From Paracoccaceae bacterium (GTDB taxonomy: Bacteria; Pseudomonadota; Alphaproteobacteria; Rhodobacterales; Rhodobacteraceae), in NCBI GenBank assembly GCA_028285485.1, contig JANQPC010000054.1, forward strand, positions 1 to 64,000: a DNA stretch of 64,000 nt, read 5' to 3'. Below, in pieces: positions 57,175 through 64,000 of this stretch (the first letter of the stretch is position 1; the number at the start of each line of letters is the position of its first letter). The position numbers were made by a program, and so were the translations under genes. A model generated the notes under the pieces. It ran no database searches. It saw nothing but the letters and a program-made list of their open reading frames with translations, and was not told where the DNA came from.

Positions 57175-58670
57175 TGGGCAACGTGGCCAGAGATGCGGAA
57201 CCGGTGAAGCTGAGCAATGCCACGCTGGCCCAGTTGCCCAAGGCCGTTGCGCGCCCGCATTACGATCGCGCGGCGCTGCGGCCCGGCATCGTGCATATCG
57301 GGGTTGGCAATTTTCACCGTGCCCACCAGGCCTGGTATCTGCATCGTCTGATGCAGAAAGGCGAGGCGTTGGATTGGGCGATCATCGGCGCAGGCGTGCG
57401 GCCAAACGATGCCGAGATGCGCAGGAAGCTTCTTGCGCAGGATTGCCTGACCACGCTGATCGAGCTTGATCCTTCGGGATCGGCCGCGGAGGTCAGCGGA
57501 TCGATGATCGGCTTCCTGCCGGTGGCAAGCGATAACGCCGCGCTTATCGCGCGGATGGCTGATCCGGCGATCCGCATCGTCGCGCTGACCGTGACGGAAG
57601 GCGGCTACTTCGTTGATGCGGCAACGAACGGGTTCGATGCCGTGCACCCCGATATCCGCCATGATGCGGAGCATCCCGAAACCCCGCGCACGGCCTTCGG
57701 CGCAATTGTTGCCGCATTGCGCCGCCGCCGCGATGCCGGGCACGGCCCCTTCACCGGGCTGAGCTGCGACAACCTGCTGGGAAATGGCCGGGTTCTGCGC
57801 CAGGCCGTGGTTTCGCTCGCCCGGCTCTCAGACCCTGCGCTGGCGGACTGGATTGATCGGACCTGCACATTCCCGAACTCGATGGTGGATTGCATCGTTC
57901 CCGCGACCGGCCCCAAAGAGCTGGCGCTTGCGCGCGCGTTTGGCCTCGCGGATCTGGCCCCCGTCACGCATGAGAATTTCCGCCAGTGGGTGATCGAAGA
58001 TGCGTTCTGCGCGGGCCGCCCGCGTTTGGAAGAGGTGGGCGCGACGTTTACGGACCGCGTGCATGATTACGAGGCGATGAAGCTGCGCCTTCTCAACGCG
58101 GGGCACCAGGTTCTGGCCAATGCGGGCGAGGTTCTTGGGGTTGAGACGATTTCGGGCTGCATGGCGCATCCTTTGATCGCGCCCTATTTCCGCAAGGTTC
58201 TGTCTGCAGAGATCGCGCCGCAGGTGGCCCCGGTTCCGGACATCACGCCTGCAGACTACATCGCGTTGATCGATGCGCGCTTCAGCAACACCGCCATTGT
58301 CGATACCACGCGCCGCGTGGCCTTCGATGGCTCTTCGCGGCACACGGGCTTCGTGCTTCCGGTTCTGCGCGATGCCCTTGCTGCCGGGATGCCCGTTGAA
58401 GGGCTGGCCTTGGTTGAGGCCTTCTGGGCGCGGATGTGCGAAGGCACCCGCGAGGATGGCAGCAAGATCGCCCCGAACGATCCGATCTGGGGCGCATTGG
58501 CGGAGGCGGCCAAAACGGCCCGCATGCGCCCCGAAACCTGGCTTGAGCAGCGCCAGCTTTACGGGCCGGAAGCTGGGGACGCCCGGTTTCGCGAGCCCTT
58601 TTGCCACTGGCTGGATCTGATCTGGGCCAAGGGTGCAGAGGCGGCGCTTCGGCAGTTTTTGTCGGCATAG
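57174..58670 (+). CDS. mtlK: Mannitol 2-dehydrogenase
   Basis: Oxidises D-mannitol to D-fructose with NAD; a long-chain polyol dehydrogenase. The 498-residue protein has the N-terminal NAD region with HIGVGNFHRAHQA, TVTEGGYFVD, SCDNLLGNG, NSMVDCIVPAT and the catalytic Lys-Asn-His set in MKLRLLNAGHQ. The start at ATG 57174 overlaps the smoS stop by one base. A fructokinase gene, expected for further use of fructose, does not follow. The 3' end is overlapped on minus by a hydrolase frame. Confidence 0.94.
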   Translation: MGNVARDAEPVKLSNATLAQLPKAVARPHYDRAALRPGIVHIGVGNFHRAHQAWYLHRLMQKGEALDWAIIGAGVRPNDAEMRRKLLAQDCLTTLIELDPSGSAAEVSGSMIGFLPVASDNAALIARMADPAIRIVALTVTEGGYFVDAATNGFDAVHPDIRHDAEHPETPRTAFGAIVAALRRRRDAGHGPFTGLSCDNLLGNGRVLRQAVVSLARLSDPALADWIDRTCTFPNSMVDCIVPATGPKELALARAFGLADLAPVTHENFRQWVIEDAFCAGRPRLEEVGATFTDRVHDYEAMKLRLLNAGHQVLANAGEVLGVETISGCMAHPLIAPYFRKVLSAEIAPQVAPVPDITPADYIALIDARFSNTAIVDTTRRVAFDGSSRHTGFVLPVLRDALAAGMPVEGLALVEAFWARMCEGTREDGSKIAPNDPIWGALAEAAKTARMRPETWLEQRQLYGPEAGDARFREPFCHWLDLIWAKGAEAALRQFLSA

Positions 58671-59566
58671 GCGCAGGCAGGCCCGGCCCCGAGTGTTGGG
58701 CAACCGGCGCCTGAGCGGCGTGCCGCGCAGGGATCGCGCCCCTGGCCCACTGATCGCCGCGCGCCGTCGCAGGTGTTTCTTCGGGCACATCCCGCCCGGC
58801 GCTGCCGCCCTTCCATGGTAGTTGTTCCATGGGGCGGCTCCGTGCCTTCCGCCAGTTGCGCCAAGAGCGCAGCAGCGATGGGTGTGGGCGACGAGAGCGG
58901 CGAGAAGTGGCCATGGCCGGCCAGCCAGATGTGCTGCACATGCGTGCAGGCCCGCGATAGCTGCACCGCCATATCTGCCGTTGCAGAGGGTGAGTCTTTG
59001 CCCCAGAGCGCTACCACCGGGCCGCCATAGGGCGCGCCGTGCGGGGCCCAGGCGCCGGCGGTAACTTCCCGGAAGTCGCGTTTCAGGGCCGGGATCTGCA
59101 AGACAAGGCGTTGCCGCTGCGCAGCCGTGAGGCGGGCCCACTGCCCCACGCCTCCCCAATATTCCAGGAAAGCGCGGGCCAGTGCGCTGGGCGCGCCCGT
59201 TCCATGCTCTCTCCAAACCGCCTCAAGCGCGCGGGGAAGGGCGCCGAGTTCCGCGATCAGCGGATCGTAGAGCGTCAGGCTTTTGACCGCCCGTGGCATC
59301 ACCTGGGCCAGCCGCACCGCAACCGCGCCACCGAAGGAGTGACCCACCACGTGAACCGGGCGGCGAAGGGCTGAGACCCGCGCGCAAAGCCAGGTTAGCC
59401 GATCTGACGTGAGGGCGGCGGATCTGCCGTAGCCCGGCAGGTCGGGCGCCACCACCTTTGCGGTGCCCGCAGTGGCCTCTGACAAGGAGCGCCACTGTCT
59501 GCCGGTGCTGGCTGACCCGTGCAGAGCCAGCACAACAGGGCTGTTCGCAGCAGATGCGGCTAGCAT
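58559..59566 (-). CDS. Alpha/beta hydrolase with unusual C-terminal extension
   Basis: A 335-residue frame. The first ~245 residues form a complete hydrolase fold: VVLALHGSASTG (oxyanion hole), APDLPGYGRS, the nucleophile elbow VGHSFGG, an acid in LWGKDSPSA, and the His in LAGHGHFSPLSS. After LLAQLAEG the sequence becomes Arg/Cys/Gly-rich without fold features and runs 112 bases into the 3' end of mtlK on the other strand. The tail is probably not part of the original protein: the native stop may have been lost or a frameshift may lie near 58830. The substrate is unknown. Confidence 0.72.
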   Translation of the reverse strand: MLAASAANSPVVLALHGSASTGRQWRSLSEATAGTAKVVAPDLPGYGRSAALTSDRLTWLCARVSALRRPVHVVGHSFGGAVAVRLAQVMPRAVKSLTLYDPLIAELGALPRALEAVWREHGTGAPSALARAFLEYWGGVGQWARLTAAQRQRLVLQIPALKRDFREVTAGAWAPHGAPYGGPVVALWGKDSPSATADMAVQLSRACTHVQHIWLAGHGHFSPLSSPTPIAAALLAQLAEGTEPPHGTTTMEGRQRRAGCARRNTCDGARRSVGQGRDPCAARRSGAGCPTLGAGPACAYADKNCRSAASAPLAQIRSSQWQKGSRNRASPASGP

Positions 59567-59606
59567 GCGCGTTTAGCTCCTTCCGAAAGGCGCTGCGCGC
59601 GGGGCG

Positions 59607-60362
59607 TCACGCAAGATCCTTAACCTGCGCCCGCGACAACGGGATCAGCCGGGGAATGAGCATCGGCACCTGGCGCTGGTAGACGCGATACACATCGCCA
59701 AACTCACGCAGGAGGGATCGTTCTTCGAACCAAAGCCCGATCATCACGTAAAGCGTCATCAGCCCGGCGAAGAGAAGGTGCCCTACCGTCATATGCGGGG
59801 TCGCAAAGAGCAGCAGGATCACACCAAGCTGCATCGGGTGGCGCACGAAACGATACAGACCGGGCGCCCGGAACCGGGGCTCGGGCATGGCCGTGTTCGC
59901 GTTGGCCGACCAGATCTGCCGAAGGCCAAAAAGCTCAAAGTGATCGATCAGGAAGGTTGCTAGCAGCACAAGCCCCAGGCCGAGGGCGAAGAGCGCGTAG
60001 GCGATTGCCGCGGCCATACCATCGACATGCCAGATCACGCCCGGCATCGGGCGCCATTGCCACATCGCGAAGCTGAGAAAGAGTGCCGATTGCAAAACAT
60101 AAGTGCTGCGCTCGGCATCGGCGGACACGATCGTGATCCACCATTTCTTGAAGCGCTGGCGGGCCATGAGGCTGTGAAAGAACCCGAACAGAAAGACGAG
60201 GCCGATATTGATGGCAATGGCCTGGCCCAGCGGCGTGGCAAACCCGTCATTGATCGCCTTCGGCACGAAGAGATCAAGCAGGAAGCCCGCGAGATAGAGG
60301 AAAGAGGCGTTGAAGAGGGCGTAGCAGGTGACCCCGTACACCAGCAGGAATGGGCGTTGCAT
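59607..60362 (-). CDS. mddA: NnrU/MddA-like membrane methyltransferase, possible methanethiol S-methyltransferase
   Basis: A 251-residue integral membrane protein with about five or six helices. It resembles MddA, which methylates methanethiol to dimethyl sulfide, more than generic isoprenylcysteine methyltransferases: LYLAGFLLDLFVPKAI, HSLMARQRFKKWW, ERSTYVLQSALFLSFAMWQW. The SAM-binding region carries YRFVRHPMQLGVIL and EERSLLREFGDVYRVYQ. ATG 60362 gives the usual length. It is divergent from a winged-helix/TPR regulator, with 167 bases between, so the two may be linked. A different small thiol acceptor is possible. Confidence 0.68.
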   Translation of the reverse strand: MQRPFLLVYGVTCYALFNASFLYLAGFLLDLFVPKAINDGFATPLGQAIAINIGLVFLFGFFHSLMARQRFKKWWITIVSADAERSTYVLQSALFLSFAMWQWRPMPGVIWHVDGMAAAIAYALFALGLGLVLLATFLIDHFELFGLRQIWSANANTAMPEPRFRAPGLYRFVRHPMQLGVILLLFATPHMTVGHLLFAGLMTLYVMIGLWFEERSLLREFGDVYRVYQRQVPMLIPRLIPLSRAQVKDLA

Positions 60363-60529
60363 GGTTTGCTCCGTTGAAATGATGCGTGCCGGACATTCCG
60401 GCTTGCGGCGGAGTAGGGCCATGCGGGCCGGGCTGCTTGAGGATTGCCTGAGCCTTTCCTGAGGATCGCCTTGGGTTGCCGCCTAGCCCTGCGGCTTCGC
60501 TCGCCCGGCCCTGCGTGCTATGGGAAGGG

Positions 60530-62083
60530 ATGATCTACGCGTTCGGCGAATATGTGCTGGACACGCTCCGGGTGGCGCTGCGCCAAGGGGAGCGCATCAT
60601 ACCGCTTGAGCCCAAAAGCTACGATCTGTTGTGCCTTCTGATCGAGAACCGCGATCGCGTGGTGTCGCGCGACGAGATCTTCGATCAGGTCTGGCCCGGA
60701 GTTTTTGTGACCGAGGCATCGCTCTCCACGGCGGTTTCGCAGATCCGGCGGGCCCTCGGCGATGATGGCAAGGAGCAGGGTGTTGTCAGAACCGTGCGGG
60801 GGCGCGGGTTTCAGTTCGTCGCCGAGGCGCGGGGGCTTGCTGCGCAGCCGGCGGAGGCGGCGGCTGGTGGCGGGGCAGGCGATGCCAGCCCGCGCCGCGG
60901 CCCGCCGGTGATCGCCGTTCTGCCGTTTGGGCTGATCGGTACGGATGATACGCACCGGGCCATTGCCGAGGCGGTGCCGACAGAGCTGATCGCCACGCTG
61001 GCCCGGCTGAAATCGCTCAAGGTTATCGCGCGCGGCTCTGCCTTTCGGTTCAACGGGGCAAATGCCGATCTTGATGAGATCCGCGCGAAACTGGGCGCGA
61101 CCTACGCGCTTTCGGGCTCGGTAGAGCTATCGGGCCGCCGCCTTTCGATCATGGCAGAGCTTGTTGATCTGAGGGATCACCAGATCGTCTGGTGCGAGTC
61201 GTTCACCGGCGGTCTTGACGATGTGTTCGATCTGCGCGGGCAGATTGCCCGCGAGGTGGCCGATGTTCTGGAGTTTCGGCTGGCAATGCATGAGTCAGAA
61301 TTGCTCCGCCATGTTCCGTCAGAGAACCTGGATGCCTGGGGCCATTATCACCGCGGCGTCCGGGCGATGTATCACTATAACGACGCCGATAATCGGGCGG
61401 CGGGCGCCCATTTCGCCCGCGCCGCCGCGCTTGATCCCGGATTCGCGCGGGCCCATGCAGGCTTGTCCTACACGGAATTCCAGAACTACTTTCAACGCTT
61501 CGGCACGGCCTTCGATCACCATAAGGATCTGGCGCTCGATCATGCCGAAACCGCGGTTCGGCTGGATCCGGTTGACCCCTATTGCAACCTGATGCTGGGG
61601 CGCGCGAAGTGGGTTTTTGGCGAGGTTGAAGACGGTCTGACCTGGGTTGACCGCTCGCTGAACCTATCGCCGAATTACTCCTTCGCCTTCTACAACAGCG
61701 CCCTCCTGAATACGGTGCTTTGTGACGGCGAGCGCGCCGAAGCGCACGTGGCGGCAGCGCTGGCACGCAGCCCGCTTGATCCGCATCTGCAAACGATGAT
61801 GGGTACGCGCGCGCTGGCCGCATTTGTGCGCGGCGACGAAAAGGCCGCCCTGCAGCATGCCGAGGAGGCGATCCGCAGACCGAACGCGCATCTGCACGTC
61901 TACCTGATCGCAGCGGGTCTTCAGGCCCTCTACGGCCGGGAGGCGACGGCCGAACGCGCGGTCGCCGAGATCAGGCGGCGCAATGTGCCGGCGGCCAAGA
62001 CCGGGTTCCTGCAGCATTTCGGATTGCGCGATGAGGCCCGGCGGCAAGAGCTGCTTTCCGCGCTGGAGCGGCTGGGGGTTTAG
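60530..62083 (+). CDS. Winged-helix regulator with TolB-like and TPR domains
   Basis: A 517-residue protein. An OmpR/CadC-type winged helix (about 1-95, with LLCLLIENRDRVVSRDEIFDQVWPG split around residues 33-57 and RTVRGRGFQFVAEA) is followed by a TolB-N-like domain (about 125-250, PVIAVLPFGLIG) and TPR repeats (about 265-470, e.g. HFARAAALDPGFARAHAGL). No membrane helix is visible, unlike CadC. GGGAAGGGA before ATG 60530 supports the start. It probably senses a protein or small molecule and may regulate the divergent methyltransferase gene. Confidence 0.82.
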   Translation: MIYAFGEYVLDTLRVALRQGERIIPLEPKSYDLLCLLIENRDRVVSRDEIFDQVWPGVFVTEASLSTAVSQIRRALGDDGKEQGVVRTVRGRGFQFVAEARGLAAQPAEAAAGGGAGDASPRRGPPVIAVLPFGLIGTDDTHRAIAEAVPTELIATLARLKSLKVIARGSAFRFNGANADLDEIRAKLGATYALSGSVELSGRRLSIMAELVDLRDHQIVWCESFTGGLDDVFDLRGQIAREVADVLEFRLAMHESELLRHVPSENLDAWGHYHRGVRAMYHYNDADNRAAGAHFARAAALDPGFARAHAGLSYTEFQNYFQRFGTAFDHHKDLALDHAETAVRLDPVDPYCNLMLGRAKWVFGEVEDGLTWVDRSLNLSPNYSFAFYNSALLNTVLCDGERAEAHVAAALARSPLDPHLQTMMGTRALAAFVRGDEKAALQHAEEAIRRPNAHLHVYLIAAGLQALYGREATAERAVAEIRRRNVPAAKTGFLQHFGLRDEARRQELLSALERLGV

Positions 62084-62167
62084 ATTTGCGCAGGCGCGGC
62101 CATGGCTTCGGGCTTGGATCCAGCCGTTCCGATCATCCACCGTCCCGATGGGCAGGTTCCGGCATCG

Positions 62168-63094
62168 TTACGTCTGCCCGGTCTTCGGGCCGCCATAGAG
62201 GCGGCGAAACAGGATCGGCGTCAGATACATCGGGATCTGGTAGCAGCCGATGAAGCCCAGCAGATCAAACGTGATGTCGGGTGGGAGCGCCACGAGGAAG
62301 AGCGCGATGTTGCGGTTACCGGCCACGATGCTGATCGCGGGGCGATCCTCGGGCGCGGTGGTTCGCGCCACTGTGCCGAAGGCGATGAGTTGCGCAGAGA
62401 AGTTCAGCCCCGCGGCAAAGGCCAGCCACAGCAGGAAGGCGATGGGCGCGGATGTCAGCATTGGGCCGACGGCGGACATCAGGCCGATGACCACGATGCC
62501 AAGCAGGATGGCAGAGGCGCCATCGAGGCTTTGTTCCTGGGCGGGAGTGAGGGCTTCCCATCGCCCGCGGCGCAATAGCAGCGCTGCCCCGCCTGCCAGC
62601 AGGATCACCGCCACAAGACGCCCCGCGGCGCCGAGCACGGCCCCGGTATCAAGTTCGGGCAGAAGGAACAGAACCGGCAGGACCGTAAGCGGAAAGAGGG
62701 CCGTGCCCACCATCAAGAGGCGCAAGGCCGCTTCCGGCCGCACATTCATGATGAGGGCGAAGTTCGGGCTCCCGGTTACGGAAGGGGCCGCGAACATCAA
62801 GGTCGCCGCCAGCGCCGCCGTGGTGCCTGCGGCACCGAGCAGGTGCGCGAGCGCGAAGACCAGAAGCGGCAGACCGATCTGATAGATCAGGATCAGGCGG
62901 ATCACGCCAAAATCGCCCCCGAGCCCCCGCCAGATTGCATCCGGCCCAACGCGGAACGCGGCCAGAAACAGGAGCGCCGCGATCATCAGGGGCAGATAGG
63001 GCCGCAGTGCCTCGGCCAGGCCCGGCATCGTTAGCCCGGCCAGGAGACCGGCAATCAGGCACCATCGGCCGTGGCGCGCAGCCAAGCGCAGCAT
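62168..63094 (-). CDS. BASS/SBF-type transporter
   Basis: A 308-residue membrane protein with nine or ten helices, similar to the bile acid:sodium symporter (BASS) family: AAPSVTGSPNFALIM, and SIVAGNRNIALFLVALP, where the GNRN motif is typical of the crossing-over helices. The natural substrate could be a small organic acid or other anion. It lies nine bases after the TRAP permease gene on the same strand. Confidence 0.8.
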   Translation of the reverse strand: MLRLAARHGRWCLIAGLLAGLTMPGLAEALRPYLPLMIAALLFLAAFRVGPDAIWRGLGGDFGVIRLILIYQIGLPLLVFALAHLLGAAGTTAALAATLMFAAPSVTGSPNFALIMNVRPEAALRLLMVGTALFPLTVLPVLFLLPELDTGAVLGAAGRLVAVILLAGGAALLLRRGRWEALTPAQEQSLDGASAILLGIVVIGLMSAVGPMLTSAPIAFLLWLAFAAGLNFSAQLIAFGTVARTTAPEDRPAISIVAGNRNIALFLVALPPDITFDLLGFIGCYQIPMYLTPILFRRLYGGPKTGQT

Positions 63095-63103
63095 CTGGGC
63101 AAT

Positions 63104-64000
63104 CTAGCCGGGGCCACCCCGCATCGTTTCGGGTAGCCAGAGCGCAAGTTCGGGCACCCAGATCAGGATGAAGCACATCAGAACCATGATCAGGAACATC
63201 GGCAGCGCGGCCCGCGTGATGTATCCCATTTCGTGATGCGTCATGCCTTGTAACACGAAGAGATTGAACCCGATGGGCGGCGTGATCTGCGCCATTTCAA
63301 CCACCACGACGACAAAGATGCCGAACCAGATCAGATCGATGCCGGCCTCGCGCACCATCGGTTCCACCACCGCCATGGTGAGCACCACGCTTGAGATGCC
63401 ATCGAGGAACATCCCCAGAATGATATAGAAAACCAGGAGCACCATGAGCAGTTCAAACCGCGAGAGCTCCATCGCAGCCACGCCTTCGGCCAGCGCCCGG
63501 GGCAGCCCGGTGAAGCCCATGGCAAGCTTGAGGAATGCTGCCCCGGCCAGAATAAGCGCGATCATCGCCGAGGTGCGCGTGGCGCCCATCAGGCTTTCGG
63601 TAAACGTGCCCCAGTTCAGCGAGCCCTGGCTGGCGGCCAGAACGAGCGCGCCGATCACCCCGATGGCCGCGGCCTCGGTTGCCGTGGCGTAGCCGCCATA
63701 CATCGATCCGATCACCACGAAGATCAGCAGCAGAACCGGGATCAGGTAGCGAGAGTTCGAAAGCTTGTCGGCCAGGCTCATCCCGGTTTCCTGCTTAGGG
63801 TTCCAGCCGCTGGAGAGCTTGGAGTAGATCGCCACATAGCCCATGAACATCAGGGCCAGGCAGAGGCCCGGCAGCACCCCGGCAAAGAACAGCTGGGTGA
63901 TGCTTTCGTTGACGGTTACCCCGTAGACGATCAGCGCCAGCGAGGGCGGGATCATCAGGCCCAGCGTCGCGGCCCCGGCCAATGTTCCGATCACCACACG
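63104..64000 (-). CDS. dctM: TRAP transporter large permease subunit (DctM type), cut by the right edge
   Basis: The 298 visible residues are the C-terminal two-thirds of a DctM subunit of a tripartite ATP-independent transporter, which takes up carboxylates or similar solutes from the periplasm with Na+. Several membrane helices are visible, with IPPSLALIVYGVTVNESITQLFFAGVLPG, GYATATEAAAIGVIGAL, and VVEMAQITPPIGFNLFVLQGMT as family signatures. The start and the small (DctQ) and binding (DctP) subunits lie beyond the window. The substrate is unknown. Confidence 0.93.
   Translation of the reverse strand, partial: RVVIGTLAGAATLGLMIPPSLALIVYGVTVNESITQLFFAGVLPGLCLALMFMGYVAIYSKLSSGWNPKQETGMSLADKLSNSRYLIPVLLLIFVVIGSMYGGYATATEAAAIGVIGALVLAASQGSLNWGTFTESLMGATRTSAMIALILAGAAFLKLAMGFTGLPRALAEGVAAMELSRFELLMVLLVFYIILGMFLDGISSVVLTMAVVEPMVREAGIDLIWFGIFVVVVVEMAQITPPIGFNLFVLQGMTHHEMGYITRAALPMFLIMVLMCFILIWVPELALWLPETMRGGPG

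Noticed and set aside
57828-59216. Open frame of 462 codons on minus across mtlK and the hydrolase
   Set aside because: Arg/Ala/Gly-rich with no domain; it overlaps two better-supported genes in other frames.

Overview
The window looks like the chromosomal replication-origin region of a high-GC alphaproteobacterium, most likely a Rhodobacterales (Roseobacter/Rhodobacter-type) species. The evidence is gene order (maf-aroE-coaE-dnaQ-secB facing away from rho-mnmE-mnmG-rsmG-parA-parB), two perfect 16-bp parS palindromes, a CcrM-type GANTC methylase, a GAAC-N7-GAAC-like SOS box, and a sorbitol/mannitol operon of the smoEFGKS-mtlK type. No rRNA, tRNA, CRISPR array, transposase or prophage gene was recognised.

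Layout. 1-5641 (mostly minus strand): cell-wall lytic transglycosylase mltA, a Tim44-like protein, fxsA, secB, dnaQ, coaE, aroE and maf. 5642-6024: a gene-free, partly AT-rich stretch with DnaA-box-like sites, the best oriC candidate, because the genes on both sides point away from it. 6025-13378 (plus): hemJ, rho, mnmE, mnmG, rsmG, parA and parB, with parS sites inside the starts of mnmG and rsmG. 13375-17611: hemW, rdgB and rph on minus, then hrcA and grpE on plus. 17748-28409: IalB-like protein, rlmN, an orphan BrnA-like antitoxin, a LOG protein, dapD, two unknown genes, dapE, a DUF2064 transferase, RNase R and an MltB-like transglycosylase.

28402-38253 (mainly minus): tag, a C-terminally short dnaE2 under a LexA-like box, a GNAT, then gpmI, an EnvC-like factor, ctpA, rppH and a methyltransferase read as one block. 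38353-48716: a small membrane protein, ccrM with a GANTC cluster upstream, rnhB, small secreted proteins, a membrane-anchored winged-helix protein, a glycosyltransferase-methyltransferase fusion, an exported agmatine-deiminase-family protein, a DUF5996 protein, a 39-residue membrane peptide, a LysE exporter and a YHS protein. 48889-50960: YjhX-type toxin, an unknown gene and a LysR regulator in a less GC-rich, hairpin-rich patch.

51043-58670: a polyol catabolic locus. A LacI-type repressor has a perfect palindrome at its own promoter, and related operators overlap a strong promoter ahead of a periplasmic binding protein, two permeases, an ATPase, a sorbitol dehydrogenase and a mannitol dehydrogenase. 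58559-64000: an alpha/beta hydrolase with an odd tail, an MddA-like membrane methyltransferase divergent from a winged-helix/TPR regulator, a BASS-type transporter, and a DctM-type TRAP permease cut by the right edge.

No wholly new system is obvious. The most unusual items are the fusion glycosyltransferase-methyltransferase, the membrane winged-helix protein, the truncated solo DnaE2, the third parS-like site inside a long inverted repeat far from parAB, and the GANTC cluster at ccrM. All functional calls come from reading motifs and synteny; no database search was run.
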